Shown: positions 1 to 7,718 of the stretch, piece after piece
Layout: every line of letters starts with the position of its first letter
Numbering within the stretch: position 1 is the first letter of the stretch
Source of the DNA: Salinisphaera sp. UBA6602
GTDB lineage: Bacteria > Pseudomonadota > Gammaproteobacteria > Nevskiales > Salinisphaeraceae
Reading direction: 5' to 3'
DNA: 12,639 nt
Assembly (NCBI GenBank): GCA_002433465.1
Contig: DJIE01000188.1
Coordinates: forward strand, 1-12,639
Program-made: the position numbers and the translations under genes
The notes under the pieces: model-generated
Told to the model about the DNA's origin: nothing
The model's input: the letters and a program-made list of their open reading frames with translations, nothing else
The model's database searches: none

Positions 1-97
1 CGTCGTCGCCATAGCGTTCGGCCAGGTAGCGGCAGGTCAGTTGGCCGACAAAGCTCGTCGCCCCGAAAACCACGATATCGAAAGCAGGTGTATCCAT
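1..97 (-). CDS. Saccharopine dehydrogenase-like NAD(P)-binding protein (N-terminal fragment)
   Basis: Only the first 32 codons lie in the window; the gene runs off the left edge. The protein begins MDTPAFDIVVFGATSFVGQL, a beta strand followed by a glycine-rich turn (GATSFVGQ) typical of a Rossmann NAD(P)-binding fold. The pattern VVFGATxFVGQLTxRYLAExYG matches the start of the saccharopine dehydrogenase NADP-binding family, which in bacteria includes trans-acting enoyl reductase-like proteins of lipid metabolism. The substrate cannot be inferred. The start is the ATG at 97-95, immediately before the Rossmann strand; no strong ribosome binding site is visible. It is divergent from ubiE, with 130 bp between them. 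Family assignment is fairly secure, function is not. Confidence 0.75.
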   Translation of the reverse strand, partial: MDTPAFDIVVFGATSFVGQLTCRYLAERYGDD

Positions 98-112
98 AGC
101 TGAGAGCACCGT

Positions 113-141
113 TTGAACAGATGGACGTAATCTACTAGACA
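113..141 (+). promoter_or_regulatory. ubiE: Weak candidate sigma70 promoter for ubiE
   Basis: In the 130-bp divergent gap, TTGAAC (113-118) is followed after 17 bp by TAGACA (136-141). The -35 is a fair match and the -10 is poor. It would leave a leader of about 80 nt before ubiE. No other candidate in the gap looks better, but this is only a pattern match. Confidence 0.25.
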
Positions 142-227
142 ACCGCTATTACCCGTCATTGTCGACGCTGCTTGGCCGCCTGCCGTGCCTCGCGTAAGCT
201 TGCCGCAGCCTCAATTCAGGGTCCGCC

Positions 228-1031
228 ATGGTCTCTCAAGACGACTCCTACGATCGCGCTGCACGCAGCGCCGACAACGCCGGTTCCGGCGACGATACGA
301 TCGACTTCGGCTACGAACGCGTCGCGCGCGGCGAAAAGCAGCGCCGCGTGGGCGCGGTGTTCGATTCCGTTGCCGACAACTACGATGTGATGAACGACCT
401 GATGTCGATGGGCATCCATCGGGCGTGGAAGCGCTTCACCCTGGAACTGGCCGCCGTGCGCGAAGGCGAGCAGGTACTGGACCTGGCCGGCGGCACCGGC
501 GATCTGGCTGCGGGTTTCGCGCGCCGCGTCGGCCCGAGGGGGCGCGTGCTGCTCTCCGACATCAACGGCGCGATGCTCGCCAACGGCCGCGAGCGCATGC
601 TCGATCGCGGCGTGGCTGGAAATATCGATTACTGTCTCGCCAACGCCGAGAAACTGCCGTTTGCCGACAACAGCTTCGACTGTGTCTCCATCGGCTTCGG
701 GCTGCGCAACGTCACCGACAAGCCGGCCGCGCTTGCCGAAATGCAGCGGGTCACCCGTCCGGGCGGCCGGGCTATCGTGCTGGAGTTTTCGAAGCCGGCG
801 GTGCCGGGGCTGGACAAGCTTTACGACATCTACTCGTTCTCCGTGCTGCCCTGGCTGGGCAAGACGGTGGCCAAGGACGAAGCCTCCTATCGCTATCTGG
901 CCGAATCGATTCGCATGCACCCGGACCAGGGCACGCTCCAGTCGATGATGGAAACGGCCGGGCTCGTGCGCTGCGGCTATCACAACCTCACCGGCGGCAT
1001 CGTCGCCGTGCATCGCGGTTACGCGCCCTAG
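228..1031 (+). CDS. ubiE: Ubiquinone/menaquinone C-methyltransferase UbiE
   Basis: SAM-dependent methyltransferase of 267 aa that C-methylates 2-methoxy-6-polyprenyl-1,4-benzoquinol in ubiquinone synthesis (and demethylmenaquinol where menaquinone is made). The family signature [17 protein letters not shown] is at residues 52-68, the SAM-binding motif [10 protein letters not shown] at 83-92, a motif-II acidic residue in [10 protein letters not shown] near 111, [20 protein letters not shown] at about 143-162 and [17 protein letters not shown] at 174-190. The protein is slightly longer than E. coli UbiE because of an acidic N-terminal stretch of about 25 residues before the conserved FGYERV. 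The start at 228 has AGGG at 218-221, six bases upstream. It heads a run with ubiJ (42 bp downstream) and ubiB, the usual gammaproteobacterial order. Identification is firm; whether it also serves menaquinone cannot be told here. Confidence 0.97.
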   Translation: MVSQDDSYDRAARSADNAGSGDDTIDFGYERVARGEKQRRVGAVFDSVADNYDVMNDLMSMGIHRAWKRFTLELAAVREGEQVLDLAGGTGDLAAGFARRVGPRGRVLLSDINGAMLANGRERMLDRGVAGNIDYCLANAEKLPFADNSFDCVSIGFGLRNVTDKPAALAEMQRVTRPGGRAIVLEFSKPAVPGLDKLYDIYSFSVLPWLGKTVAKDEASYRYLAESIRMHPDQGTLQSMMETAGLVRCGYHNLTGGIVAVHRGYAP

Positions 1032-1073
1032 CGCGCGCGCTGCGCGCCGCCATTCAACAGGCCCGGATTCGTC

Positions 1074-1700
1074 ATGACGGACTCTTCTCTGCGAAGCCTG
1101 CCCACGCCCGCGCTGGGCGCGGCCGAGATCGCGCTCAATCGTTATCTGGGCAACGACCCGCGGGCACTCGCGCGCTGCGAGGACCTTGCCGGACATTCCC
1201 TGGAGCTGCGTTTTTCCGATCTGCAGCTACGGCTCGTATTCATCGCCGAGCGCCACGGTATGCAGCTGCGCGGCGTACCGGATACACAGGCAGACGTCTG
1301 CCTGACCGGCACCTCGACCGCCTTCGGGCGCATCCTGTTTTCCGGCGGCCGCGAAGGCATTACCGGCGGCGGTCTGCGTATCGAAGGCGATGTCGGCGTC
1401 GCCCAGCGCTTTTCCGATCTGTTCGCCAGCGTGGATTTCGACCTCACCGATGTCATCGACGCCCGGCTGGGGCCGGTGCCGGCTTATTTCGTTGGCCAGG
1501 GCATCAAGCAGGTCCGGGCGCTGTTTTCGCGCGCGGCCCGTGAATTTCCGGAACAGGCGGCCGAGTATCTGCGCGAGGAAACGCGCGACGTGATCGGTCC
1601 CTGGGAACACGAAAAATTCGCGACCGAAATCGAAACGCTGCGCGACGATGTCGAGCGGCTATCGGCGCGGGTAGCGCGTGTGAGTGAGGGGAGCCGCTGA
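1074..1700 (+). CDS. ubiJ: Ubiquinone biosynthesis accessory factor UbiJ (SCP2 domain)
   Basis: A 208-aa protein lying between ubiE and ubiB, the position and size of UbiJ. Residues about 15-115 look like an SCP2 sterol-carrier domain (the LELRFSDLQLRLVFI strands, then an LTGTSTAFGRILFSGG segment and GLRIEGDVGVAQRF). The C-terminus from about residue 175 is a charged heptad-like helix (ETLRDDVERLSARVARV), probably a coiled coil. In E. coli UbiJ is a lipid-binding accessory factor that, with UbiK, supports the soluble complex carrying out the late ubiquinone reactions; the same role is inferred here. Its stop codon shares one base with the ubiB start (TGATG at 1698-1702), so translation of the two is probably coupled. 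Confidence 0.92.
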   Translation: MTDSSLRSLPTPALGAAEIALNRYLGNDPRALARCEDLAGHSLELRFSDLQLRLVFIAERHGMQLRGVPDTQADVCLTGTSTAFGRILFSGGREGITGGGLRIEGDVGVAQRFSDLFASVDFDLTDVIDARLGPVPAYFVGQGIKQVRALFSRAAREFPEQAAEYLREETRDVIGPWEHEKFATEIETLRDDVERLSARVARVSEGSR

Positions 1701-3319
1701 TGTTCGATCGCAGCCGGCGCATGCTGGAAATCATCCGCACCGCGCGCCGCTACGGCCTGGGCGAACTCGCTGGCGATGCCGCGCCCACCTGGTTGCTGGG
1801 CAAGCCGCGCGCGTTCGACGAGCCGCTGAATGTGCGCCTGCGTCTGGCGCTCGAAGAGCTGGGGCCGGTGTTCGTGAAATTCGGCCAGACGCTGTCCACG
1901 CGCCGCGATCTGCTGCCCGAGGGCATGGCCGAAGAACTGGCCAAGCTTCAGGATGAAGTGCCGCCGTTCGAAGGCGCCGAAGCACGACGCCTGATCGAAG
2001 CGGCCTACGGCCATTCGCTCGACCAGTTCTTCGAGTATTTCGAAACCGAGCCGATGGCCGCGGCCTCGATCGCGCAGGTACACCGTGCCCGCCTGCATGC
2101 ACGCGACGGCGAAGCGCAGGGGCGTGAGGTGGTGGTCAAGGTGCTGCGCCCGGACGTGCACGAACGCATCGGCCGCGACGTGGCCGTGCTTTACCGGCTG
2201 GCCGGTCTGGCGGCGCGCTTTCACCCGGAGGCCAAGCGCCTGCGGCCGGTCGAGATCGTGGCCGAGTACGACCGCATCATCAACGACGAGCTGGATTTGA
2301 TGCGCGAGGGCGCCAACGCCAGTCAGCTCGGGCGCAACTGGGCTGGTTCCGATCTCATCGTGCACCCGGAAATCCATTTCGACTACAGCACCGAAACGGT
2401 GCTGGTCATGGAGTATATGCGGGGCGTGCCGATCGACGACGTCGACACGCTCAAAGCGGCCGGCGTGGATTTCAAGGTGCTCGCCGAGCGCGGCGTGGAG
2501 ATCTTTTTCAAACAGGTCTTTCGCGACAATTTCTTTCATGCCGACATGCACCCCGGCAATATCCTGGTGCAGCCGGAAGTACCGCATCGGCCGCGCTATG
2601 TGGGCCTGGACTTCGGCATCGTCGGCTCGCTGACCGTGGACGACCAGCGCTATCTGGCCGAGAACTTCCTGGCGTTTTTCAACCAGGACTATCGCAGGAT
2701 CGCCGAGCTGCACGTGGAATCCGGCTGGATGCCGGCCGATACCAGCATCGAGGAATTCGAAGGCGCGATCCGGACCGTGTCCGAGCCGATCATGAACAAG
2801 CCGCTGGCCGAGATTTCCTTCGGGTTATTTCTGGTACGCCTGTTCAAGATTGCGCGCCGCTATCGTTATCAGGTCCAGCCGCAGCTGGTGCTGCTGCAAA
2901 AGACCGTGCTCAACGTCGAAGGCCTGGGCCGCGATCTCTACCCGCAGCTCGATTTGTGGGCCACCGCCAAGCCGGTGCTCGAGGAGTGGATGCACCACCG
3001 CGCCAGCCCGCGTGTGGCCGGCGAGCGGCTCAAGAACCAGCTGCCGCAGATCATGGACAGCCTGCCGCGCATGGTGCCCACGCTCATGAAGCGCCTCGAT
3101 GAAGGCACCAATCCGGCCGCGCGCGAACTCGAACGCGCGCTTACCGATATCACCCGCGAGTTGCGCAGCGCGCGCCGGGCCATGCGCTGGACGGTGGTCG
3201 GCACCGGGCTGGTCGTTTCCGGGGTGCTGCTGGTGATCTATCCGCCCGTGCCGCTGTGGGTCGGGATTGTCGGCGGCCTGGCCGGACTGGCCTGCTGGGT
3301 GCAGGCCTCGCGCGGCTAG
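1700..3319 (+). CDS. ubiB: Atypical kinase/ATPase UbiB (ABC1/ADCK family)
   Basis: A 539-aa protein, close to the usual UbiB length, required for ubiquinone synthesis as an atypical protein-kinase-like ATPase thought to help lipid precursors reach the Ubi enzymes. Family hallmarks are all present: KxGQ motif (K60-F-G-Q63) in LGPVFVKFGQTLSTRRD, alanine-rich nucleotide loop AAASIAQVH (120-128), lysine K147 in VVVKVLRP, ExD motif E197-L-D199, HADMHPGN (280-287) and DFG (304-306). Two hydrophobic segments at about 503-535 are the expected C-terminal membrane anchor at the inner membrane. The start overlaps the ubiJ stop by one base and is preceded by a strong GAGGGGAG ribosome binding site at 1686-1693. 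In many relatives tatABC follows; here two acetyltransferase genes do. Confidence 0.97.
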   Translation: MFDRSRRMLEIIRTARRYGLGELAGDAAPTWLLGKPRAFDEPLNVRLRLALEELGPVFVKFGQTLSTRRDLLPEGMAEELAKLQDEVPPFEGAEARRLIEAAYGHSLDQFFEYFETEPMAAASIAQVHRARLHARDGEAQGREVVVKVLRPDVHERIGRDVAVLYRLAGLAARFHPEAKRLRPVEIVAEYDRIINDELDLMREGANASQLGRNWAGSDLIVHPEIHFDYSTETVLVMEYMRGVPIDDVDTLKAAGVDFKVLAERGVEIFFKQVFRDNFFHADMHPGNILVQPEVPHRPRYVGLDFGIVGSLTVDDQRYLAENFLAFFNQDYRRIAELHVESGWMPADTSIEEFEGAIRTVSEPIMNKPLAEISFGLFLVRLFKIARRYRYQVQPQLVLLQKTVLNVEGLGRDLYPQLDLWATAKPVLEEWMHHRASPRVAGERLKNQLPQIMDSLPRMVPTLMKRLDEGTNPAARELERALTDITRELRSARRAMRWTVVGTGLVVSGVLLVIYPPVPLWVGIVGGLAGLACWVQASRG

Positions 3320-3330
3320 CGCGCTAGCGC

Positions 3331-3837
3331 ATGCGTGCATCGGCGCTCGAGCCCGGGGCGGTCGACGACCGGCTCTGGCTGCGCGTGGCCGATGCCATCG
3401 ACCGGCCGATTCTTTTTCGCTGGCAGGTCGAGGCCTATCGCGCCCATATCGAAGCGCTCTGGGGCTGGGATGAAGCCTGGCAGCAGCGCGACTTCGAGCG
3501 GCTGTTCGCTGCGCTCACGCCGCGGGTGATCATGCAGCGTGCCGGCAACGACAGCCGCGCGGCCGGCTATATTCAGACCCAGCGCCGGAGCCAGTCACTG
3601 CATGTGGCCAATATCGTACTCAGGCCGGACCGGCGCGGGCAGGGCATCGGAAGCCGTCTGCTGCGCCACGTACAAACGCAGGCCGAGCAGGCGCGCTGTG
3701 CGGTCACGCTCAAGGTGTTTCGCTGCAACGAGCGGGGGCGGGTGTTCTACGAGCGGCTGGGCTTCGAGGAAACCAGTCGCAACCGGACGCATTTCGTGCT
3801 TCGCTGGGCGCCGGACGGCGTCGATGAGAGTTTGTAA
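3331..3837 (+). CDS. GNAT family N-acetyltransferase
   Basis: A 168-aa GNAT-fold protein expected to transfer an acetyl group from acetyl-CoA to an unknown amine. The acetyl-CoA-binding motif A is clear: IVLRPDRRGQGIGSRLL at residues 95-111, containing the R/Q-x-x-G-x-G core (R102-G-Q-G105-I-G107). Motif B follows as N133 plus RVFYERLGFEE at 137-147. The N-terminal part (AYRAHIEALWGWDEAWQQRDFERLF) resembles small GNATs annotated only at family level. The gene starts 11 bp after the ubiB stop with no visible Shine-Dalgarno, so it may be read from the ubi transcript. Its TAA stop overlaps the ATG of the next acetyltransferase by one base. Substrate unknown. Confidence 0.9.
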   Translation: MRASALEPGAVDDRLWLRVADAIDRPILFRWQVEAYRAHIEALWGWDEAWQQRDFERLFAALTPRVIMQRAGNDSRAAGYIQTQRRSQSLHVANIVLRPDRRGQGIGSRLLRHVQTQAEQARCAVTLKVFRCNERGRVFYERLGFEETSRNRTHFVLRWAPDGVDESL

Positions 3838-4418
3838 TGGGATGGCTGGATAGCACGCGCCTGCAGGGCGACCACGTCGTACTCGAGCCGCTGGCGCACG
3901 GGCATGTCGATGCGCTGTGCACGGCCGTGCTCGACGGCGAGTCCTGGCGGCTTTGGGTGGCCGACGTGCCGAGTCCGCAGCAGATGTGCGCCTATGTCGA
4001 GACCGCGCTGGCCGCGACAGAACAGCGTGCCTTCGTGGTGCGCGAACACGGCGGCGAGATCGTCGGCACCACGCGTTTTTATGGCGTGGATGCGGGCAAT
4101 CGTCGGGCGTTGATTGGTTACACCTGGTATGCCGCGCGTGTACGCCGTACCGCGATAAACAGCGAAAGCAAGTATCTGCTGCTGTCGTATCTGTTCGACG
4201 ACAACGACGCAATCGCCGCGGAGTTTCGTACCCACAGCCTGAATATCGCCTCGCGCCGGGCCATCGAACGACTGGGCGCCAAGCAGGACGGGCTGCTGCG
4301 CAGTCACCAGATCCGTGCCGACGCCAGCCTGCGCGATACCGCGGTCTATTCGATCATCGCCGCCGAATGGCCGGCCGTGCGCGCGAACCTGCGATCACGC
4401 CTGGCCGGCGCCGCCTGA
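3837..4418 (+). CDS. GNAT family N-acetyltransferase, RimJ/RimL-like
   Basis: A 193-aa protein of the RimJ/RimL-like GNAT group. Diagnostic stretches are EIVGTTRF (74-81), the strand and pocket region IGYTWYAARVRRTAINSESK (93-112), LLLSYLFD (114-121), and the C-terminal THSLNIASRRAIERLGA (132-148) followed by KQDGLLRSHQIRADASLRDT and an EWPAVRANL ending. RimL-type relatives acetylate protein N-termini or small amines, but this subgroup has no assigned substrate, so no gene name is given. Its ATG is nested in the upstream TAA (TAATG at 3835-3839), implying coupled translation with the other GNAT. It ends 22 bp before the convergent ctpA; that gap is almost pure GC and contains a GCGCGC-CCG-GCGCGC hairpin (4419-4433) without a T-run. 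Confidence 0.9.
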   Translation: MGWLDSTRLQGDHVVLEPLAHGHVDALCTAVLDGESWRLWVADVPSPQQMCAYVETALAATEQRAFVVREHGGEIVGTTRFYGVDAGNRRALIGYTWYAARVRRTAINSESKYLLLSYLFDDNDAIAAEFRTHSLNIASRRAIERLGAKQDGLLRSHQIRADASLRDTAVYSIIAAEWPAVRANLRSRLAGAA

Positions 4419-4440
4419 GCGCGCCCGGCGCGCGCACGCG

Positions 4441-5775
4441 TTAGCGATTGCGCAGAATGTGCAGGCCCTTGAGCAGGTTGAGCGCTTCGTAGAGCGGATA
4501 ATCGGTCTGGGCCAGATCGCCGCTACCGGTGGCATCGTTCGACGGCCCCGGCACGCGCTGGTTGTCGCGGGTGTCGTTGGACAGGGCGCCGGCCAGGTCC
4601 GCCTCCGAGAAGGGGGTGACGCTGCTCGATTCCGCGGCGGTGACGTTCACGTTCTGTATGCCCACGTCCGGCTCGATGCCCTCGGCCTGAATCGAACGCC
4701 CGCTGGGTGTGTAGTAGCGCGCGGTGGTGAGCTTCAGGGCCGCCCCGTTGGCTAGCGGCACGATGGTCTGCACCGAGCCCTTGCCGAAGGTGCGATTGCC
4801 CATGATCACGGCCCGGTTATCGTCCTGCAGCGCGCCGGCGACGATTTCCGAAGCCGAAGCCGAGCCTTCGTTGACCAGCACCACGATCGGCGCGCCGTCG
4901 AGCATGTCGCCCGGGGTGGCGGCGAATTGTTGATCGGTGTTGGGCGCCCGCCCGCGGATCGAGACGATATCGCCGGCGTTGATGAACGTATCGGCCACGT
5001 CCACGGCCGAGTTGAGCACGCCGCCGGGGTTATTGCGCAGATCGAGCACGATGCCGCGCAGCGGGCCTTCGGCCTCGTCCTTCAGGTCGGAAATTTCGCG
5101 CTTGAGGCTGTCGCCGGTCTGGCTGGAGAACTGGGTGATACGCACATAGCCGTAGCCGCGGTCGAGCATGCGCGACTTCACGCTCTCGACCCGGATCACG
5201 GCGCGCTTGAGCGTGACCTTGAACGGCTCGTCGCGCTCTTCGCGCAGGAGGGTGAGCGTGACGTCGCTGCCGGCATCGCCGCGCATGGCCTTGACCGCGT
5301 CCATCAGGCTCATGCCTTTGACCGCCTGATCGTCGATCCGAATGATCAGGTCGCCGGCCTGGATGTTGGCCTTGCTGGCGGGCGTGTCGTCGATGGGCGC
5401 GACGACCTTCACGAAGCCGTTGGCCATCTGTACTTCGATGCCGAGGCCGCCGAACTTGCCCGAGGTGGAGATGGAAATCTCCTTGAATTCCTCGGCGTTC
5501 AGATAGGCCGAATGCGGGTCCAGGCCGTCGAGCATGCCGCGGATCGAGTTTTCCAGCAGCGCCTGGTCGGAGACGTCCTCGACATAGCCCTGCTTTACCC
5601 GGTTGAGGATCTCGACGAACGTACGCAGTTCGTCCAGCGGCAGGCCCTGGGCCTCGACGCTGTCGTTGTTGCCGGCATTGCCGCGATCGGCCAGGCCGCC
5701 CTGGGCAACGCTCACGATCACGCCGATGACCACGCCCAACGCAATCAGCAGCGAGCTGCGGGTTTTCGATCGCAT
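4441..5775 (-). CDS. ctpA: C-terminal processing serine protease, S41 family (CtpA-like)
   Basis: A 444-aa periplasmic carboxyl-terminal processing protease. The N-terminus MRSKTRSSLLIALGVVIGVI is a signal peptide or signal anchor. A short helical region with the family motif LDPHSAYLNAEEF (85-97) is followed by a PDZ domain (about 103-182, FGGLGIEVQMANGFVKVVAP) and the S41 catalytic domain (about 195-375). The Ser/Lys dyad is visible: S307 in NEGSASASEIV and K332 in FGKGSVQ, 25 residues apart as in E. coli Prc, plus Q336. In relatives such as Pseudomonas CtpA it degrades peptidoglycan hydrolases; its placement 120 bp downstream of envC fits an envelope role. An ATG at 5862 would add 29 residues ahead of the signal sequence; the start at 5775 is preferred because AGGGAG lies nine bases upstream (complement of 5785-5790). 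Confidence 0.94.
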   Translation of the reverse strand: MRSKTRSSLLIALGVVIGVIVSVAQGGLADRGNAGNNDSVEAQGLPLDELRTFVEILNRVKQGYVEDVSDQALLENSIRGMLDGLDPHSAYLNAEEFKEISISTSGKFGGLGIEVQMANGFVKVVAPIDDTPASKANIQAGDLIIRIDDQAVKGMSLMDAVKAMRGDAGSDVTLTLLREERDEPFKVTLKRAVIRVESVKSRMLDRGYGYVRITQFSSQTGDSLKREISDLKDEAEGPLRGIVLDLRNNPGGVLNSAVDVADTFINAGDIVSIRGRAPNTDQQFAATPGDMLDGAPIVVLVNEGSASASEIVAGALQDDNRAVIMGNRTFGKGSVQTIVPLANGAALKLTTARYYTPSGRSIQAEGIEPDVGIQNVNVTAAESSSVTPFSEADLAGALSNDTRDNQRVPGPSNDATGSGDLAQTDYPLYEALNLLKGLHILRNR

Positions 5776-5895
5776 GAATCCTGACTCCCTGGGACGACCC
5801 CACCCGCACGCGCGAATCACGCGTCGATAATCAACGACAGATGCGGGAATAATGCTGCGCAAAAGATAGCATATCGCGGGCTCGCCCCGGTTGCC

Positions 5896-7053
5896 TTACC
5901 CGGCCAGCCAGCTGGCCGGATTGATCGGCGTACGCCCGCGGCGCAGCTCGAAATAGGCGCCGTTCTGGCTGTGCCCGCCGCTGTGTCCGGCCTTGGCCAC
6001 GGCCTGGCCCTGCTCGACGCGGTCGCCGACTTCCACATAGGTGCTCTCGGCGTGGCCGTAGAGCGTGTAGTAGTCGTTGCCGTGATCGACGACCACGATC
6101 AGCCCGTAGCGGTGCATGTAGCCGACATAGACCACTCGCCCGGCGGCTACCGCACGTACCGGCGTGCCGGCGGCAGCGCCCAGCCATTCGCCCTGCCATT
6201 TGAGCGGTCCGCCGGCCTTGGTGGTGCCAAAGCGCGCCAGCACCGGGCCGTTGACCGGCGGCTGCATGCGTCCCTTGAGTTGCCCGAAGGGCGTGTCGTC
6301 GGCGGGCTCGGGCGGCAGATCGGACAGCTGGGTGCGCAGCCGGCCCATGAGGCTGCGCAGGCGCTGTTCGTCGGCTTTCATTTCGGACAGCGTGGCCTGC
6401 TTGTTCGATAGCTGGCTGTCGAGCGCGGCAATGGCCTGTTCGCGCTCGGCCTGGTTGGCCTTGAGGCTGGCCAGGGTGGATTCACGCGTTTCGCGCTGAC
6501 GGCTGAGTTCTGCCTGCTCGTTTTCGAGCGCGTTCTGGCGCACGGCCAGATCGGCGAGCGCGCTGCGCAACGCGGTTACCTGCTCGGTACGCGCGTTGGC
6601 GAAATATTCGTAGTAGACCAGCATGCGGCCCAGCTTTTCCGGCGACTGGCCCGACAACAGCAGTCGCATCTTGTCCATCTGACCGCTGGCATACGCCGCG
6701 CGCACCTGTTCACGCAGCGCGTCCAGCTGGCTGCCGAGATCGCGGCGTTCGCGATCGCGGCGGCGGGTGAGGTCGGCCACGCGCTCGCGCGCCTCGGCAA
6801 TCTTGTCGTCGAGTTCACGAAGGCGCTTGGACGCGACGCTGATATCGGCTTCGGCCTGGGCGAGCCGGCTCGACAGGTCGCTGCGCTGGCTTTTGTCCTG
6901 GGCGATCTGCTGGCGCACGTTGTCGATGCGATCGCGTAGCGCATCCAGCTCGGCGCGCGTACTTTGCGAGCGCGCATCGCCGCTCTGGGCCAGACCGGGG
7001 CTGGCCACGACGATAGCGAGCAGGCAGACGCCAGCAAGAACAACAACGCGCAT
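5896..7053 (-). CDS. envC: Murein hydrolase activator EnvC (degenerate M23/LytM domain)
   Basis: A 385-aa exported protein that activates septal N-acetylmuramyl-L-alanine amidases (AmiA/AmiB in E. coli) for daughter-cell separation. A signal peptide (residues 1-22, ending SPGLAQ) is followed by long coiled coils (about 28-120 and 155-245) and a C-terminal M23 domain (about 265-385). Zinc ligands of active M23 peptidases are missing: the HxGxD site reads W286-Q-G-E-W290, and the HxH site before FEL reads G365-A-Y367. Only H334 in YGH remains. This matches EnvC-type activators, which are not peptidases themselves. The end FELRRGRTPINPASWL closely resembles E. coli EnvC. An upstream ATG at 7233 gives an arginine-rich extension ahead of the signal peptide and is rejected. 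ctpA follows 120 bp downstream, probably co-transcribed. Confidence 0.94.
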   Translation of the reverse strand: MRVVVLAGVCLLAIVVASPGLAQSGDARSQSTRAELDALRDRIDNVRQQIAQDKSQRSDLSSRLAQAEADISVASKRLRELDDKIAEARERVADLTRRRDRERRDLGSQLDALREQVRAAYASGQMDKMRLLLSGQSPEKLGRMLVYYEYFANARTEQVTALRSALADLAVRQNALENEQAELSRQRETRESTLASLKANQAEREQAIAALDSQLSNKQATLSEMKADEQRLRSLMGRLRTQLSDLPPEPADDTPFGQLKGRMQPPVNGPVLARFGTTKAGGPLKWQGEWLGAAAGTPVRAVAAGRVVYVGYMHRYGLIVVVDHGNDYYTLYGHAESTYVEVGDRVEQGQAVAKAGHSGGHSQNGAYFELRRGRTPINPASWLAG

Positions 7054-7198
7054 GCGACTAGTGTATGGGTCTGCTGCGAAGTCGTCATGCCCCGTATGGC
7101 CGGCCGGCGTGCGCCGGTCCAAGCGGGTGCTCGGCGGTGCCCGGAGGCGGTTATCGGCGTCGTCCGCCACCCGTGGGCGGCGAACGGAGCGCGCGGTA

Positions 7199-7207
7199 TG
7201 CAATAAT
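7199..7207 (+). promoter_or_regulatory. Candidate extended -10 promoter for the rhodanese-secB-gpsA run
   Basis: TGCAATAAT (7199-7207) is an extended -10 element: TG at the right offset and AATAAT matching five of six consensus bases. No good -35 lies 16-18 bp upstream, as is allowed for extended -10 promoters. It stands out as AT-rich in the GC-rich 233-bp divergent gap and would give a leader of about 70 nt to the rhodanese gene. Confidence 0.35.
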
Positions 7208-7286
7208 CGCGGCGCGACGCGCAGCTTGCGCATCTCTCGATCGTGAATTTACCGGCCCGCAGCGGCCGATTGGGACCGTACACGCC

Positions 7287-7718
7287 ATGAATCTGGAGCA
7301 GATACAGGAATTCATCACCAACCACCCCTACCTGTGGAGTGCGTTGGTTCTGGTGCTGATCGCGCTGGCGGTGAACGAGGTGTTGCGCACCGTCAAGGGG
7401 CACAAGCCGATTCCCGCCAACGAAGCAGTGCGGTTGATGAACACCGAGGATGCCATCGTGGTGGACACGCGCTCGGCGGCCGATTTCAAGAAAAGCCATA
7501 TCCTCAACGCCAAGCATGTTCCGATGGCGGGTATCGAGGAACGCGCCAAGGAAATCAGCAAGAACACCGATCGTACGATCATCTGCTATTGCGGTATCGG
7601 CAACGTCGCCCCGCAGGCGGTGGCCAAGCTGCGCAAGCTCGGCTACACGCGTGCCTATGCACTCAAGGGCGGCATCAATGCCTGGCAGGGCGACGGCATG
7701 CCGGTGACCAGCAAGTAG
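7287..7718 (+). CDS. Membrane-anchored rhodanese-like sulfurtransferase (YibN type)
   Basis: A 143-aa protein with one N-terminal transmembrane segment (about residues 16-34, YLWSALVLVLIALAVNEVL) and a rhodanese domain (about 43-140). Conserved rhodanese features are VVDTRSAADFKKSHILNAKHVP (58-79), the active-site loop beginning at C102 (YCGIGNVA) and ALKGGINAWQGDGMPV (125-140). A second cysteine, C100, sits two residues before the catalytic one. Size, topology and position next to secB match E. coli YibN, whose physiological sulfur donor and acceptor are poorly defined. The ATG at 7287 starts the anchor directly; only a weak GGGA is seen upstream. In E. coli grxC lies between yibN and secB; here only 43 bp separate them. 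Confidence 0.92.
   Translation: MNLEQIQEFITNHPYLWSALVLVLIALAVNEVLRTVKGHKPIPANEAVRLMNTEDAIVVDTRSAADFKKSHILNAKHVPMAGIEERAKEISKNTDRTIICYCGIGNVAPQAVAKLRKLGYTRAYALKGGINAWQGDGMPVTSK

Noticed and set aside
185..1543. 452-codon plus-strand frame spanning ubiE and ubiJ
   Set aside because: Extremely arginine-rich out-of-frame reading of two well-supported genes.
1484..2713. 409-codon open frame on the minus strand across ubiJ and ubiB
   Set aside because: Antisense to motif-complete ubiJ and ubiB, with shadow-like composition and no recognisable domain.
4419..4440. GC hairpin between the convergent GNAT and ctpA genes as a terminator
   Set aside because: Alternating GC stem with a three-base loop and no T-run on either strand; probably compositional.
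4927..5784. 285-codon plus-strand open frame opposite ctpA
   Set aside because: The opposite strand encodes a complete CtpA with catalytic Ser and Lys; the plus frame is a shadow.
5776..5862. Upstream ATG extending ctpA by 29 residues
   Set aside because: The extension would precede a typical signal sequence, and the internal start has a good AGGGAG ribosome binding site.
7060..7085. Minus-strand ATGACG and TACACT 17 bp apart as an envC promoter
   Set aside because: Matches are weak (four of six each) and would start transcription at the ATG itself, making an unsupported leaderless message.
7104..7117. CCGGC/GCCGG hairpin in the divergent gap
   Set aside because: Short, GC-only and without other signals; expected by chance at this composition.
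7054..7233. Upstream ATG extending envC by 60 residues, also examined as a possible gpmI remnant
   Set aside because: The arginine-rich extension would bury the signal peptide and shows no phosphoglycerate mutase motif; the gap reads as non-coding.
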